Source: Sphingomonas phyllosphaerae 5.2 | GTDB lineage: Bacteria > Pseudomonadota > Alphaproteobacteria > Sphingomonadales > Sphingomonadaceae | Length of the DNA: 64,000 nt | Direction: 5' to 3' | Assembly: GCF_000419605.1 (NCBI RefSeq) | Contig: NZ_ATTI01000001.1 | Span: 3,196,501 to 3,260,500 of the forward strand | Part shown: piece after piece, positions 1 through 8,634 of the stretch | Layout of the letters: each line of letters opens with the position of its first letter | Position numbering within the stretch: position 1 is the stretch's first letter | Translations under genes and position numbers: made by a program | The notes under the pieces: generated by a model | Told to the model about the DNA's origin: nothing | What the model saw: the letters and a program-made list of their open reading frames with translations, nothing else | Databases searched by the model: none

Positions 1-954
1 CGCGCCAGCGAACGTGCCTTCTACACGATCATCATCCTGGCCGGCGCGTTGCTCGCCACGGTGGCGGTGATCTCGCTGCTGACGATACTCTCCTACACCC
101 GCGACCTGTCGCGTTCGGACGAGGCGCTGCGTGCGCTCAACGCCGGGTTGGAAGACATGGTCGTCGTGCGCACCGCCGACCTGACCCGTGCGAACGAGGA
201 GATCCAGCGCTTCGCCTATATCGTCAGCCACGATCTGCGCTCGCCACTGGTCAACGTCATGGGCTTCACCGCCGAGCTGGAGACCGCCGCGAGTGCGCTG
301 CGCGGCCTCGTCGCGCGCGTCGAGGCCGAAGCCCCGGCGCTCGCCGACGAAGAGGCGCGGCTGGCCGCGAACGAGGACCTCCCCGAGGCGATCGGCTTCA
401 TCCGCGCTTCGACGCAGAAGATGGACCGGCTCATCAATGCCATCCTGCAGCTTTCCCGGCAGGGCCGCCGCGCGCTGACGCCCGAGAAGATCGACGTTGC
501 CGCGCTCGTCCGCCAGATCGGCGACACGCTGTCGCACCGGCTGAGCGAGACCGACACCGTGCTGACCGTCGAGGCCGATCTGCCGCCGGTGGTCAGCGAC
601 CGGCTCGCACTCGATCAGGTGCTGTCGAACCTGATCGAGAATGCGGTGAAATACCTGCGGTCCGGCGTGCCCGGGCGCATCACGGTCAGCGGCCGGCGCG
701 AGCGCGATCGGGTGGTCTACATCGTGCGCGACAATGGCCGCGGCATCGACCCGCGCGACCATGCGCGCGTCTTCGACCTCTTCCGCCGTTCGGGCGCGCA
801 GGACCGGCCCGGCGAGGGCATCGGCCTCGCCACCGTCCGCGCGCTCGTCTTCCGGCTGGGTGGCACCATCGACGTCGCCTCCACGCTCGGGCAAGGTGCG
901 GCCTTCACGTTGTCGCTCCCGCTCGTCCTCCTCAGACAGGAACCGAATTCATGA
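1..954 (+). CDS. Sensor histidine kinase, 5' end outside window
   Basis: The reading frame is open from the first base, so the N-terminal sensor part lies outside the window; 317 residues remain. A hydrophobic segment at about residues 8-30 looks like the last membrane helix. A short linker follows, then the dimerisation/phosphoacceptor helix with VSHDLRSP around nucleotides 223-246, whose His is the phosphorylation site. The ATPase domain shows the N box (NLIENAVKY), G1 (DNGRGID), the F box (FDLFRR) and G2 (GEGIGLATV). The layout resembles CHASE3 or phytochrome-associated kinases. An ATGA overlap joins the gene to the following response regulator, its likely partner. What it senses cannot be told from this fragment. 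Confidence 0.9.
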   Translation, partial: RASERAFYTIIILAGALLATVAVISLLTILSYTRDLSRSDEALRALNAGLEDMVVVRTADLTRANEEIQRFAYIVSHDLRSPLVNVMGFTAELETAASALRGLVARVEAEAPALADEEARLAANEDLPEAIGFIRASTQKMDRLINAILQLSRQGRRALTPEKIDVAALVRQIGDTLSHRLSETDTVLTVEADLPPVVSDRLALDQVLSNLIENAVKYLRSGVPGRITVSGRRERDRVVYIVRDNGRGIDPRDHARVFDLFRRSGAQDRPGEGIGLATVRALVFRLGGTIDVASTLGQGAAFTLSLPLVLLRQEPNS

Positions 955-1400
955 ACGCCCCGCAATCCGTGAACATCGTGATGATCGAGGATGACGAGGG
1001 TCATGCGCGACTGATCGAGAAGAACATCCGCCGCGCCGGGATCATGAACCCGATCCGCCACTTCACCGACGGCACGAGCGCGCTCGACTATATCTTCCAT
1101 GATTCCACCGGCCCGCAGCTCAACGGCCCGGCGCTGGTGCTGCTCGACCTCAACCTGCCGGACATGAGCGGCACCGACATCCTCGCCCGGATCAAGACCG
1201 ACGAGGGCCCGGTCAAGCGCACGCCGGTCGTCGTCCTGACCACCACCGACGACAGCCGCGAGATCCAGCGCTGCTACGATCTGGGCGCCAACGTCTACAT
1301 CACCAAGCCGGTGAACTACGAAAGCTTCGCGCAGGCGATCCGCCAGCTCGGGCTGTTCCTGTCGGTAATCCAGGTTCCCGATCTGGGTGACAGCCACTGA
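951..1400 (+). CDS. Single-domain response regulator (Rcp1/CheY-like)
   Basis: A 149-residue receiver domain with no output domain. The acidic pocket is IEDD near residue 13, the phosphoacceptor is Asp66 in LLDLNLP, and the conserved Lys is in YITKP. The extended loop between the acidic pocket and Asp66 resembles Rcp1-type regulators that pair with phytochrome-like kinases. The ATG overlaps the stop of the upstream kinase (ATGA), so the two are probably translationally coupled and form a cognate pair. With no DNA-binding or enzymatic domain, it likely acts by protein contact or as a phosphate relay, possibly towards the receiver-kinase encoded 2 bp downstream. The partner assignment is inferred from position. 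Confidence 0.9.
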   Translation: MNAPQSVNIVMIEDDEGHARLIEKNIRRAGIMNPIRHFTDGTSALDYIFHDSTGPQLNGPALVLLDLNLPDMSGTDILARIKTDEGPVKRTPVVVLTTTDDSREIQRCYDLGANVYITKPVNYESFAQAIRQLGLFLSVIQVPDLGDSH

Positions 1401-1402
1401 CC

Positions 1403-2431
1403 ATGGCCGGCCCGCGGATCCTGTATATCGACGACGATGCGGGAATCCGCCGGCTGGTGACGCGTGCGCTGGAACGCCGCGGCTATCAGGTGACCGTGGC
1501 CGATGGCGGCGAAGCCGGGGTCGCGGCGGCGCAGGCGGCGACCTTCGACGTCGTCGCGGTCGATCACTACATGCCGGGCATCGACGGGCTGGAGACGATG
1601 GCGCGGCTGTCCGCGCTGCCGGATGCCCCCGCGATGGTCTATGTCAGCGGATCGGAGGAGACGCAGGTCGCGCTCGCCGCGCTGCGTGCCGGCGCTGCCG
1701 ACTATATCGTCAAGACACCGGGCGAGGACTTCTTCGACCTGCTCGACGCCACGTTCCGGCAGGTGATCGCCCGCGCGCAGCTGGCGCGGGCCAAGGCGCG
1801 CGCCGAGGACGAACTGCGCGCCAGCAACGCGCGGCTCGAGGCCCTGCTGGCCGAGGTCAACCACCGCGTCGCCAATTCGCTGCAACTCGTCTCCGCGATG
1901 GTCCGGATGCAGTCGAGCGCGCTTACCGACGAAGCGGCGCGCGCCGCGCTGGAAGACACGCAGGCGCGGATCAGTGCGATCGCGCAGGTCCATCGCCGGC
2001 TCTACACCGGCGACGATGTCGAAAGCGTCGACATGCTCGACTATCTCACGCAGTTGATCGACGAGCTGACGCAGACATGGTCGACCACCGACCTGCCGCG
2101 CGCGCTCGTGCTCACTGCCGAGCCGTTGCGCCTGCCCACCGACCGCGCCGTATCGCTCGGGGTGATCGTCACCGAGCTGGTCAGCAATGCCTGCAAGTAC
2201 GCCTATCCCGACGGCGCCGGCGAAGTACGCGTCCACTTGTCGCGCGACGGCGACGGACGCTTCCGGCTGACCGTGGAGGACGACGGGATCGGCATCGGCG
2301 ATGCGCCGCCGAAGGGCACCGGCGTCGGCACCCGCCTGATCCGTGCGATGGCGCAAAGCCTCGACTCGATCGTCGAATACGACCGGACTCATACCGGCAC
2401 CCGCGCCACCGTCGCCGCCGCGCTCGGCTGA
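1403..2431 (+). CDS. Hybrid receiver-HisKA_2 histidine kinase
   Basis: 342 residues. The N-terminal receiver domain (about 5-120) has phosphoacceptor Asp54 in VAVDHYMPG. A coiled linker follows (about 125-150), then a HisKA_2-type dimerisation domain with EVNHRVANSLQL, where His154 is the predicted phosphosite. The C-terminal HATPase_c domain carries the N box (TELVSNACKY) and DDGIGIG. HisKA_2/HWE kinases of this shape, with the receiver first and no membrane segment, are soluble and take their input through the receiver. The gene starts 2 bp after the previous stop, in the same operon as the membrane kinase and single receiver, which suggests a phosphorelay or branched pathway. The final target is not encoded nearby in the window. 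Confidence 0.88.
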   Translation: MAGPRILYIDDDAGIRRLVTRALERRGYQVTVADGGEAGVAAAQAATFDVVAVDHYMPGIDGLETMARLSALPDAPAMVYVSGSEETQVALAALRAGAADYIVKTPGEDFFDLLDATFRQVIARAQLARAKARAEDELRASNARLEALLAEVNHRVANSLQLVSAMVRMQSSALTDEAARAALEDTQARISAIAQVHRRLYTGDDVESVDMLDYLTQLIDELTQTWSTTDLPRALVLTAEPLRLPTDRAVSLGVIVTELVSNACKYAYPDGAGEVRVHLSRDGDGRFRLTVEDDGIGIGDAPPKGTGVGTRLIRAMAQSLDSIVEYDRTHTGTRATVAAALG

Positions 2432-2653
2432 CGCCGTCGCCCCTCCGCAGGCCAGGACCCATATCTATCGAAGGGATGTGGTTGGCTGACAGCCGGGTGT
2501 CGCGCCTGTGTCATGAGACCCGAGGCACCGCACAGCATTCGGCCTCTGGCTCCGCAGCAGCGACGACCGGTGATGAACCGTCATCCCGGCGAAAGCCGCG
2601 ATCTCCCGCCATATGCGTTACCGCCGCCGAGGAAGACCCCGGCCTTTTGTTGA

Positions 2654-2680
2654 GGGCGACGTCACGTGCCGACGTCGCCC
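2654..2680 (-). terminator. Perfect 10-bp hairpin just after metH stop
   Basis: GGGCGACGTC at 2654-2663 is the exact reverse complement of 2671-2680, with a 7-base loop. It begins 7 bp beyond the stop codon of the minus-strand methionine operon. There is no uridine run after the stem on the minus strand, so it may act as a weak intrinsic terminator, a Rho-associated 3' end or an mRNA-stabilising stem. Confidence 0.5.
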
Positions 2681-2687
2681 CCTCGCC

Positions 2688-5363
2688 TCAATCCAGGTTC
2701 GGTCGCAACAACCGCGTCGCCCGCGCGACATCCACGCCCAGCCGCTGCGCGTAATCCTCCAGCTGATCCTCGCCGATCCGCGCCACGCCGAAATATTCCG
2801 CCTGCGCATGCCCGAAGTAGAAGCCGCTGACCGCCGCGGTCGGCAGCATCGCGAAACTTTCGGTCAACTCCAGCCCGACGTTCTTCTCCGCGTCCAGCAT
2901 CTCGAACAAACGCACCTTCAGCGAATGCTCGGGGCACGCCGGATAGCCCGGCGCCGGGCGGATGCCACGATATTGCTCGCGGATCAGCGCGTCGTTCGTC
3001 AGCTGCTCGTCGGGCGCATAACCCCACAGCACATGACGGACGTGCGCGTGCAGCGCCTCGGCGAACGCCTCCGCCAGCCGGTCGGCCAGCGCCTTCAGCA
3101 GGATGTCGTTATAATCGTCGTTATCGGCCTTGTAGCGCGCGATATGCGCATCGATGCCGTGGATGCCGACCGCGAAACCGCCGATCCAGTCGCCCACCGG
3201 ATCGATGAAGTCGGCCAGGCACATATTCGCGCGCCCCTCCCGCTTGGCGATCTGCTGGCGCAGGAACGGCAGTCGCGTCGAATGTTCGTTGCGGCGGTCG
3301 AGGTCTGGCAGGTTGAACCCGGCCGGCACGCTGCCGCCGTCCGGCGAGCGGGTGTCGACCACATGGCGATCGTTCACCCACACGTCGTCGTCGTGGCGAT
3401 GGCACGGCCACAGTCCGGCGACGCCGCGCGCGGTAAGCCACTTTTCCGCGACGATCCGGTCGAGCATCGCCTGCGCGTCGGCGAACAGCGACGTGGCGCT
3501 TTCGCCGACCACGTCGTCGGTCAGGATCGCGGGATAATTGCCCGCCAGCTCCCACGCGCGGAAGAACGGCGTCCAGTCGATATACTGCCGCAGATCGGCC
3601 AGATCCCAATCGTTGAACACATGCACGCCCGGCTGTTTCACCGGCGCCGCCTTCAACGCCATGTCGGCCGCGAAGCCGCGCTTGCGCGCCTCGTCCAGCG
3701 GCAGCAGCTTGTTCTGCCCCTTGCCCTCGCGCGCGTCGCGCACCGCCTGATAATCGGCCGCGACGCCCGCGACATACTTGTCGCGGATTGTATCGCTGAC
3801 CAGCGTCGTCGCCACGCCGACCGCGCGGCTGGCGTCCAGCACGTGCACCACCGGCCCGGTATAGGCCGGCGCGATCCGCAGCGCCGTGTGGACCTTGCTG
3901 GTCGTCGCGCCGCCGATCAGCAGCGGCATCTGCATCTCCGCGCGCTGCATCTCCTCGGCCACCGTCACCATCTCGTCCAGCGACGGCGTGATCAGCCCCG
4001 ACAGCCCGATCATATCGGCGTCGTTCTCATTCGCCGCCGCCAGGATCTTCGACCACGGTACCATCACGCCCAGGTCGATCACCTCGAAGCCGTTGCACTG
4101 GAGCACGACGCCGACGATGTTCTTGCCGATATCGTGAACGTCGCCCTTCACGGTCGCCATCACGACCTTGCCCTTGCCCTTCGCGCCCGGCTCCTTCGCG
4201 GCCTCGATGAACGGCATCAGGTGCGCAACCGCCTTCTTCATGACGCGCGCCGATTTCACGACCTGCGGCAGGAACATCTTGCCCGATCCAAACAGGTCGC
4301 CGACCACGTTCATCCCGTCCATCAACGGCCCCTCGATCACCTCGATCGGGCGCGGGAACAGCTGGCGGCATTCCTCGGTATCGTCGACCACATGCGCGTC
4401 GATGCCCTTGACCAGCGCATATTCCAGCCGCTTGGCGACCGGCAGGCTGCGCCATTCCGCGGCCTGCTTCTCGGCGACCGCATCGGTACCGCGGTATTTC
4501 TCCGCCAGCGCGACCAGCCGGTCGCCAGCTTCGGCGTCACGGTTGAGGATGACGTCTTCGCACGCCTGCCGCAGTTCGGGGTCGATCGTGTGATAGACGT
4601 CGAGCTGCCCGGCGTTGACGATCGCCATGTCCATGCCCGCGGGGATGGCGTAATACAGGAACACGGAATGCATCGCGCGGCGCACCGGCTCGTTCCCGCG
4701 GAAGCTGAACGACAGGTTCGACAGCCCGCCGGAGATATGGACGTGCGGGCAGCGCGCCTTGATCGCCTTGCACGCCTCGATGAAGTCGACGCCGTAATTG
4801 TTGTGCTCCTCGATCCCCGTCGCCACCGCGAACACGTTGGGGTCGAAGATGATGTCCTCCGGCGGGAAGCCGATGCCGATCAACAGGTCATAGGCGCGGG
4901 CGCAGATCTCGACCTTGCGCGCCTGCGTATCGGCCTGCCCCACTTCGTCGAACGCCATCACGACGACGGCGGCGCCATAGTTCATGCACTTGCGGGCATG
5001 GGCCAGGAATTGCTCCTCGCCCTCCTTCATGCTGATCGAGTTCACGATCGGCTTGCCGCTGACGCATTTCAGTCCGGCCTCGATCACGTCCCACTTGGAC
5101 GAATCGATCATGACCGGCACCCGCGCGATATCGGGTTCGGCGGCGATCAGCTTCAGGAACGTCGTCATGGCGTGGTGCGCGTCGAGCAGCCCCTCGTCCA
5201 TGTTCACGTCCACCACCTGCGCGCCATTCTCGACCTGCTGGCGCGCGACCTCGACCGCGCGATTATAGTCGCCCGCCATGATCATCTTCTTGAACGCCGC
5301 CGATCCGGTGACGTTGGTCCGCTCGCCGATGTTGACGAACTGGGTGGCGGTGCTGGTGGTCAT
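2688..5363 (-). CDS. metH: Methionine synthase, pterin/B12/activation part (MetH2)
   Basis: 891 residues covering the C-terminal three quarters of cobalamin-dependent methionine synthase, which transfers the methyl group of 5-methyltetrahydrofolate to homocysteine through methylcobalamin. Residues about 1-300 form the pterin-binding barrel, beginning [10 protein letters not shown]. The B12 module follows, with DVHDIGKN at 408-415 (nt 4119-4142), where His410 is the lower cobalt ligand. The C-terminal AdoMet activation domain ends with the [12 protein letters not shown] and [13 protein letters not shown] motifs. The homocysteine domain is absent here and is encoded separately two genes upstream. 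The start ATG at 5363 overlaps the stop of the 76-aa ORF; an in-frame extension to 5480 is only antisense-like sequence. Last gene of the operon. Confidence 0.96.
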   Translation of the reverse strand: MTTSTATQFVNIGERTNVTGSAAFKKMIMAGDYNRAVEVARQQVENGAQVVDVNMDEGLLDAHHAMTTFLKLIAAEPDIARVPVMIDSSKWDVIEAGLKCVSGKPIVNSISMKEGEEQFLAHARKCMNYGAAVVVMAFDEVGQADTQARKVEICARAYDLLIGIGFPPEDIIFDPNVFAVATGIEEHNNYGVDFIEACKAIKARCPHVHISGGLSNLSFSFRGNEPVRRAMHSVFLYYAIPAGMDMAIVNAGQLDVYHTIDPELRQACEDVILNRDAEAGDRLVALAEKYRGTDAVAEKQAAEWRSLPVAKRLEYALVKGIDAHVVDDTEECRQLFPRPIEVIEGPLMDGMNVVGDLFGSGKMFLPQVVKSARVMKKAVAHLMPFIEAAKEPGAKGKGKVVMATVKGDVHDIGKNIVGVVLQCNGFEVIDLGVMVPWSKILAAANENDADMIGLSGLITPSLDEMVTVAEEMQRAEMQMPLLIGGATTSKVHTALRIAPAYTGPVVHVLDASRAVGVATTLVSDTIRDKYVAGVAADYQAVRDAREGKGQNKLLPLDEARKRGFAADMALKAAPVKQPGVHVFNDWDLADLRQYIDWTPFFRAWELAGNYPAILTDDVVGESATSLFADAQAMLDRIVAEKWLTARGVAGLWPCHRHDDDVWVNDRHVVDTRSPDGGSVPAGFNLPDLDRRNEHSTRLPFLRQQIAKREGRANMCLADFIDPVGDWIGGFAVGIHGIDAHIARYKADNDDYNDILLKALADRLAEAFAEALHAHVRHVLWGYAPDEQLTNDALIREQYRGIRPAPGYPACPEHSLKVRLFEMLDAEKNVGLELTESFAMLPTAAVSGFYFGHAQAEYFGVARIGEDQLEDYAQRLGVDVARATRLLRPNLD

Positions 5364-5590
5364 TGCGTATCCGAGAAACGAGCGAACAGTTCGACGAGTG
5401 CGGCTTCGCCCGCGATTTCGCCGGCAGAGGTATAGCGTTCGATCTCGACGTGCCCGTCCTCGAACACCTCGATTTCCCAACGCTCGCCCGGCACCGCGGC
5501 ATCGATCATGATCGCATCGTCACGAATGCTGGTGATGGTGTGGTGGATGCGTGCGGCATTGAGCCGCGCGATGATGGCAAAGGGCGTCAT
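5360..5590 (-). CDS. 76-aa unknown protein between the two MetH halves
   Basis: I do not recognise the family. The 76-residue soluble protein has no signal peptide or membrane segment. It is rich in Ile, Ala and Glu, with an [10 protein letters not shown] amphipathic start, a central [16 protein letters not shown] stretch that reads like a beta hairpin, and an alpha-helical acidic end. Start and stop codons overlap both neighbours by 4 bases (ATGA on each side), which strongly suggests real coding and translational coupling with both MetH halves. Its position suggests a role in methionine synthase assembly, activation or regulation, but that is inference only. Confidence 0.75.
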   Translation of the reverse strand: MTPFAIIARLNAARIHHTITSIRDDAIMIDAAVPGERWEIEVFEDGHVEIERYTSAGEIAGEAALVELFARFSDTQ

Positions 5591-6633
5591 GCGGCCATCG
5601 TGAACGGTTCGAGCCCGGCCAGCCGTGTCTTCACCGGCGGCACCGCCACCCGGCGCGGCGCAAGGTCACGCACGCCATCGGCGATCGCCCTGATGTGCGC
5701 GGGCGTCGATCCGCAGCATCCGCCCAGTACGTTCACCTGCCCCGCAAACGCCCATTCGCCGACCAGCCCGGCGGTGGTCGCCGGCTCCTCGTCATACGCG
5801 CCCAGTTCGTTGGGCAAACCGGCGTTCGGATAGACCATGATCAGCGTGTCGCACAATTCGCTCAGCACCTTGACGTGCGGGCGCAACTGCTCGGCACCAA
5901 ACGAGCAGTTCAGCCCGATCGTCAGCGGTTTGGCGTGCCGCACCGCGTGCCAGAACGCCTCGACGGTGTGTCCGGACAGGTTGCGCCCGGACAGATCGGT
6001 CAGCGTCATCGACAGCATGATCGGCAGGTCGCGGCCCAGCGCCTCGCCCGCCTCGATCGCCGCCATGATCCCGGCCTTGGCGTTCAGCGTGTCGAACACC
6101 GTCTCGATCAGCACGAAGTCCGCACCGCCCTCGACCAGCGCGTCGATCTGCTCGCGGTACACGTCCTTCAGGTAATCGAAGTCGATCTCGCGATAGCCGG
6201 GATCGTTGACGTCGGGGCTCAGCGACAGCGTCTTGTTGGTCGGCCCGATCGCGCCGGCCACGAAGCGCGGGCGGCCGTCCTTCGCCTGATATTCGTCGGC
6301 GATCCGCCGCGCCAGCTTCGCGCTCTCGACGTTGATCTCGCGCACCAGCCCCTCGGCGCCGTAATCGGCCTGGCTGATCCGGTTCGCCGAGAAGGTGTTC
6401 GTCTCGGCGATGTCGGCGCCCGCCTCGAAATAGGCGCGGTGGATCGCCTCCGGCACCTCGGGCTTGGTCAGCGCCAGGATGTCGTTGTTGCCCTTCTGGT
6501 CGTGGCCCAGCGTCAAATGCCCGGCGTAATCCGCCTCCGACAGTTTCCAGTTCTGGATCTCGGTCCCGAATGCGCCGTCGGTGATGAGGATGCGCTTGGC
6601 CGCCTCGGCGTTGAAGATCTCGCGGGTGGTCAT
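5587..6633 (-). CDS. Homocysteine S-methyltransferase domain protein (MetH1)
   Basis: 348 residues corresponding to the N-terminal homocysteine-binding barrel of MetH. It binds homocysteine through Zn and receives the methyl group from methylcobalamin held by the separate MetH2 protein. Zn ligands are visible as the Cys in GLNCSFGA and the Cys pair in GGCCGSTP. The N-terminus has the family's DGAFGTEIQ motif. Its length matches one domain, not the full ~1,200-residue enzyme, so the enzyme is split rather than truncated, because the rest lies downstream in the same operon. The ATG at 6633 overlaps the metF stop. The split is known from other alphaproteobacteria. Confidence 0.94.
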   Translation of the reverse strand: MTTREIFNAEAAKRILITDGAFGTEIQNWKLSEADYAGHLTLGHDQKGNNDILALTKPEVPEAIHRAYFEAGADIAETNTFSANRISQADYGAEGLVREINVESAKLARRIADEYQAKDGRPRFVAGAIGPTNKTLSLSPDVNDPGYREIDFDYLKDVYREQIDALVEGGADFVLIETVFDTLNAKAGIMAAIEAGEALGRDLPIMLSMTLTDLSGRNLSGHTVEAFWHAVRHAKPLTIGLNCSFGAEQLRPHVKVLSELCDTLIMVYPNAGLPNELGAYDEEPATTAGLVGEWAFAGQVNVLGGCCGSTPAHIRAIADGVRDLAPRRVAVPPVKTRLAGLEPFTMAA

Positions 6634-7571
6634 GCGGCGGCCCTTTCCCGAGTGGCCTGCGTCCGCACACCCAGCAGGTGGCAGATCGCAAAGCTCAGCT
6701 CGGCCTTGTTCATCGTATAGAAGTGGAGGTGCTTGACGCCCCCGGCATACAGCTTGCGGCACAGCTCGGCCGCGACCGTCGCCGCTACCAGCTGCCGCGC
6801 GGCCGGATGATCGTCCAGCCCCTCGAACAGCCGCACCAGCCAGCCCGGCACGTCGGTGTTGCACATCGCCGACATCCGCTGGACGCCCGCAAAGCTGCCG
6901 ATCGGCATGATCCCCGGCACGATCTCCGCGGCGATCCCCGCCGCCGCCGCCGCGTCGCGGTAACGGAAGAAGGTCTCGGCCTCGAAGAAGAATTGCGTGA
7001 TCGCGCGGTTCGCGCCCGCATCCAGCTTGCGCTTCAAATTTTCGAGGTCGGCCGTCAGGTCGGTCGAGTTCGGATGCATCTCCGGATACGCCGCCACCGA
7101 GATCTCGAACGGATGCAGCCGCCGCAGCCCCGTGACGAGCGCCGCGGCATTCTCATAGCCGCCCGGATGCGGCGCATAGTCCGCCGCGCCCGCCGGCGGA
7201 TCGCCGCGCAGCGCGACGATATGCCGCACGCCGGCTGCCCAATATTCCTGTGCGACCGCGTCGATCTCCTCGCGCGTCGCCTCGACGCAGGTCAGATGCG
7301 CCGCTGCCGGGACGCCGGTGTCGCGTGCGATCCGCGCCACGGTCGCGTGCGTCCGGTCGCGCGTCGACCCGCCCGCACCGTAGGTCACCGACAGGAAACG
7401 CGGGCCCAGCGGGCACAAGGTCTCGATCGACTGCCACAGGTTTTCCTCGGCCTTGTCGGTCTTGGGCGGCGAAAATTCGAAGCTGACGTCCACGTCGCCG
7501 CCGACGTCGGCATACAGCGGTGCGTCGAGGGCACGACGCGCCTCTTCGAGTTGATTGACCGAGAACGTCAT
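6630..7571 (-). CDS. metF: Methylenetetrahydrofolate reductase
   Basis: 313 residues, normal length for bacterial MetF, a FAD-dependent (beta/alpha)8 barrel that reduces 5,10-methylene-THF to 5-methyl-THF, the methyl donor for MetH. Family motifs are the early SFEFSPPKTD, SVTYGAGGSTRDRT, HLTCV, ALRGDPP and the late NTDVPGWLVR region. The start at 7571 (MTFSVNQL) overlaps the stop of the upstream regulator by ATGA; the longer frame further upstream is a shadow of that gene. It supplies the substrate of the two MetH halves encoded directly downstream, so the operon covers methyl group generation and transfer to homocysteine. Confidence 0.97.
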   Translation of the reverse strand: MTFSVNQLEEARRALDAPLYADVGGDVDVSFEFSPPKTDKAEENLWQSIETLCPLGPRFLSVTYGAGGSTRDRTHATVARIARDTGVPAAAHLTCVEATREEIDAVAQEYWAAGVRHIVALRGDPPAGAADYAPHPGGYENAAALVTGLRRLHPFEISVAAYPEMHPNSTDLTADLENLKRKLDAGANRAITQFFFEAETFFRYRDAAAAAGIAAEIVPGIMPIGSFAGVQRMSAMCNTDVPGWLVRLFEGLDDHPAARQLVAATVAAELCRKLYAGGVKHLHFYTMNKAELSFAICHLLGVRTQATRERAAA

Positions 7572-8506
7572 GCCGCCTTCACCTCCCGCACCGGCACGCC
7601 TTGCTTGCGCCCGAGCCACAATTTCACCGTCAGTTCGCCGCCTTCGAGCGTTTCGACACGCTCCAGCGTCAGCCCGGCCGCATCGAACCATCCCGCGATC
7701 TGCGCGTCGCCGAACCCCAGGCGGGTGTGGGCGTCGCGCGCGCGCAATTCCTCGCGATCGTGGCTCGCGAAATCCGCGATCAGCAACCGCCCCCGCCCGG
7801 CCAGCACGCGCGCCGCCTCGGCGATCGCAGCGCCCGGCTGCTGCGCGAAATGCAGCACATTGTGCAGGATCGCGAGGTCGACGCCGCCGTCCGTCACCGG
7901 CAGCGCGTAGAGATCGGCCTGCCGCAGTTCGGCACGCTCGCCGACCCGCGCGCGTGCCAGCCGCAGCATCTCGCTGCTCTTGTCGATCCCCAACACCTGC
8001 GTGGCCGCGGGCGCGAACAGCTCGATCATCCGCCCGGTGCCGGTGCCGATATCGATCATCCGGCCCAGCGGTTCGCTGCCCAGCAGCGCGCGCATCGCCG
8101 CTTCGACCTGTTCCTCCGCGACGTGCAGCGACCGGATCGCGTCCCATTCGCCGGCATGCGCCTCGAACCACGCCGCCGCCGCCGCCGCGCGATCGGCGCG
8201 CACCGCCGCCAGCCGCGCGACATCCGCCTCGACGTCGGCGGTGACGCCATAGGCATCCAGCGCTGCCATTACGGGGGTGACGCGTGCGCGATCACCCAGC
8301 GCGACGAACACCCAGCTGCCTTCCTTGCGCCGCTCCGCCAACCCCGCATCGCACAGGATCTTCACGTGCCGCGACACGCGCGGCTGGCTTTGCCCCAGTA
8401 CCTGTGCGAGCTCGCCGACGGACAATTCCATCGTCCCCAGCAGCGCCACGATGCGAAGCCGCGACGCGTCGGCAAGCGCGCGGAAGATGTCGAGAGCCTG
8501 CTCCAT
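7568..8506 (-). CDS. ArsR-family regulator fused to SAM-dependent methyltransferase (SahR-like)
   Basis: 312 residues in two domains. Residues 1-80 form an ArsR-type winged helix (FRALADASRLRIVALL, recognition helix near QSQPRVSRHVKIL at 39-51). Residues about 130-300 form a class I methyltransferase fold with the SAM-binding glycine motif DIGTGTG at 152-158. I chose the start at Met (8506), because an upstream TTG start would translate through the palindromic operator. ArsR-methyltransferase fusions heading methionine operons match my recollection of SahR, which senses S-adenosylhomocysteine and represses SAM-cycle genes. The methyltransferase fold is then probably a ligand sensor rather than an enzyme. 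The name is inferred from architecture, operon and operator. Confidence 0.9.
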   Translation of the reverse strand: MEQALDIFRALADASRLRIVALLGTMELSVGELAQVLGQSQPRVSRHVKILCDAGLAERRKEGSWVFVALGDRARVTPVMAALDAYGVTADVEADVARLAAVRADRAAAAAAWFEAHAGEWDAIRSLHVAEEQVEAAMRALLGSEPLGRMIDIGTGTGRMIELFAPAATQVLGIDKSSEMLRLARARVGERAELRQADLYALPVTDGGVDLAILHNVLHFAQQPGAAIAEAARVLAGRGRLLIADFASHDREELRARDAHTRLGFGDAQIAGWFDAAGLTLERVETLEGGELTVKLWLGRKQGVPVREVKAA

Positions 8507-8513
8507 CCCGCGA

Positions 8514-8535
8514 CATATAAAGATATCTTTATATG
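8514..8535. promoter_or_regulatory. Perfect 22-bp palindrome, operator of the methionine operon
   Basis: The left half CATATAAAGAT is followed immediately by its exact reverse complement, giving a perfect 22-bp dyad centred between 8524 and 8525. It is strikingly AT-rich in a GC-rich region. It ends 8 bp before the start codon of the ArsR-methyltransferase gene and lies in the divergent gap with the lipoprotein gene at 8635. ArsR-family dimers bind such long AT-rich dyads, so autoregulation of the metF-metH operon is likely. It could also influence the divergent gene. Confidence 0.8.
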
Positions 8536-8634
8536 CGGTCAACGCATCTGCGATGGACCCTTTTGCCGCGATGTTTCGTTCGCGTGACCGCTACGGCAGT
8601 ATTGCCGGCGTAACGAAACAGGGGAGAAAACCCA

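Noticed and set aside
2613..5435. A 940-codon plus-strand open frame opposite metH
   Set aside because: It is antisense to a gene with complete family motifs; its translation is Arg/His/Gln-rich without any domain. Long antisense frames are expected when third positions are almost all G or C.
7568..8542. Longer start for the ArsR-methyltransferase gene at 8542 (TTG)
   Set aside because: It would translate through the palindromic operator; the residues encoded there are not ArsR-like, and Met at 8506 fits the family N-terminus.
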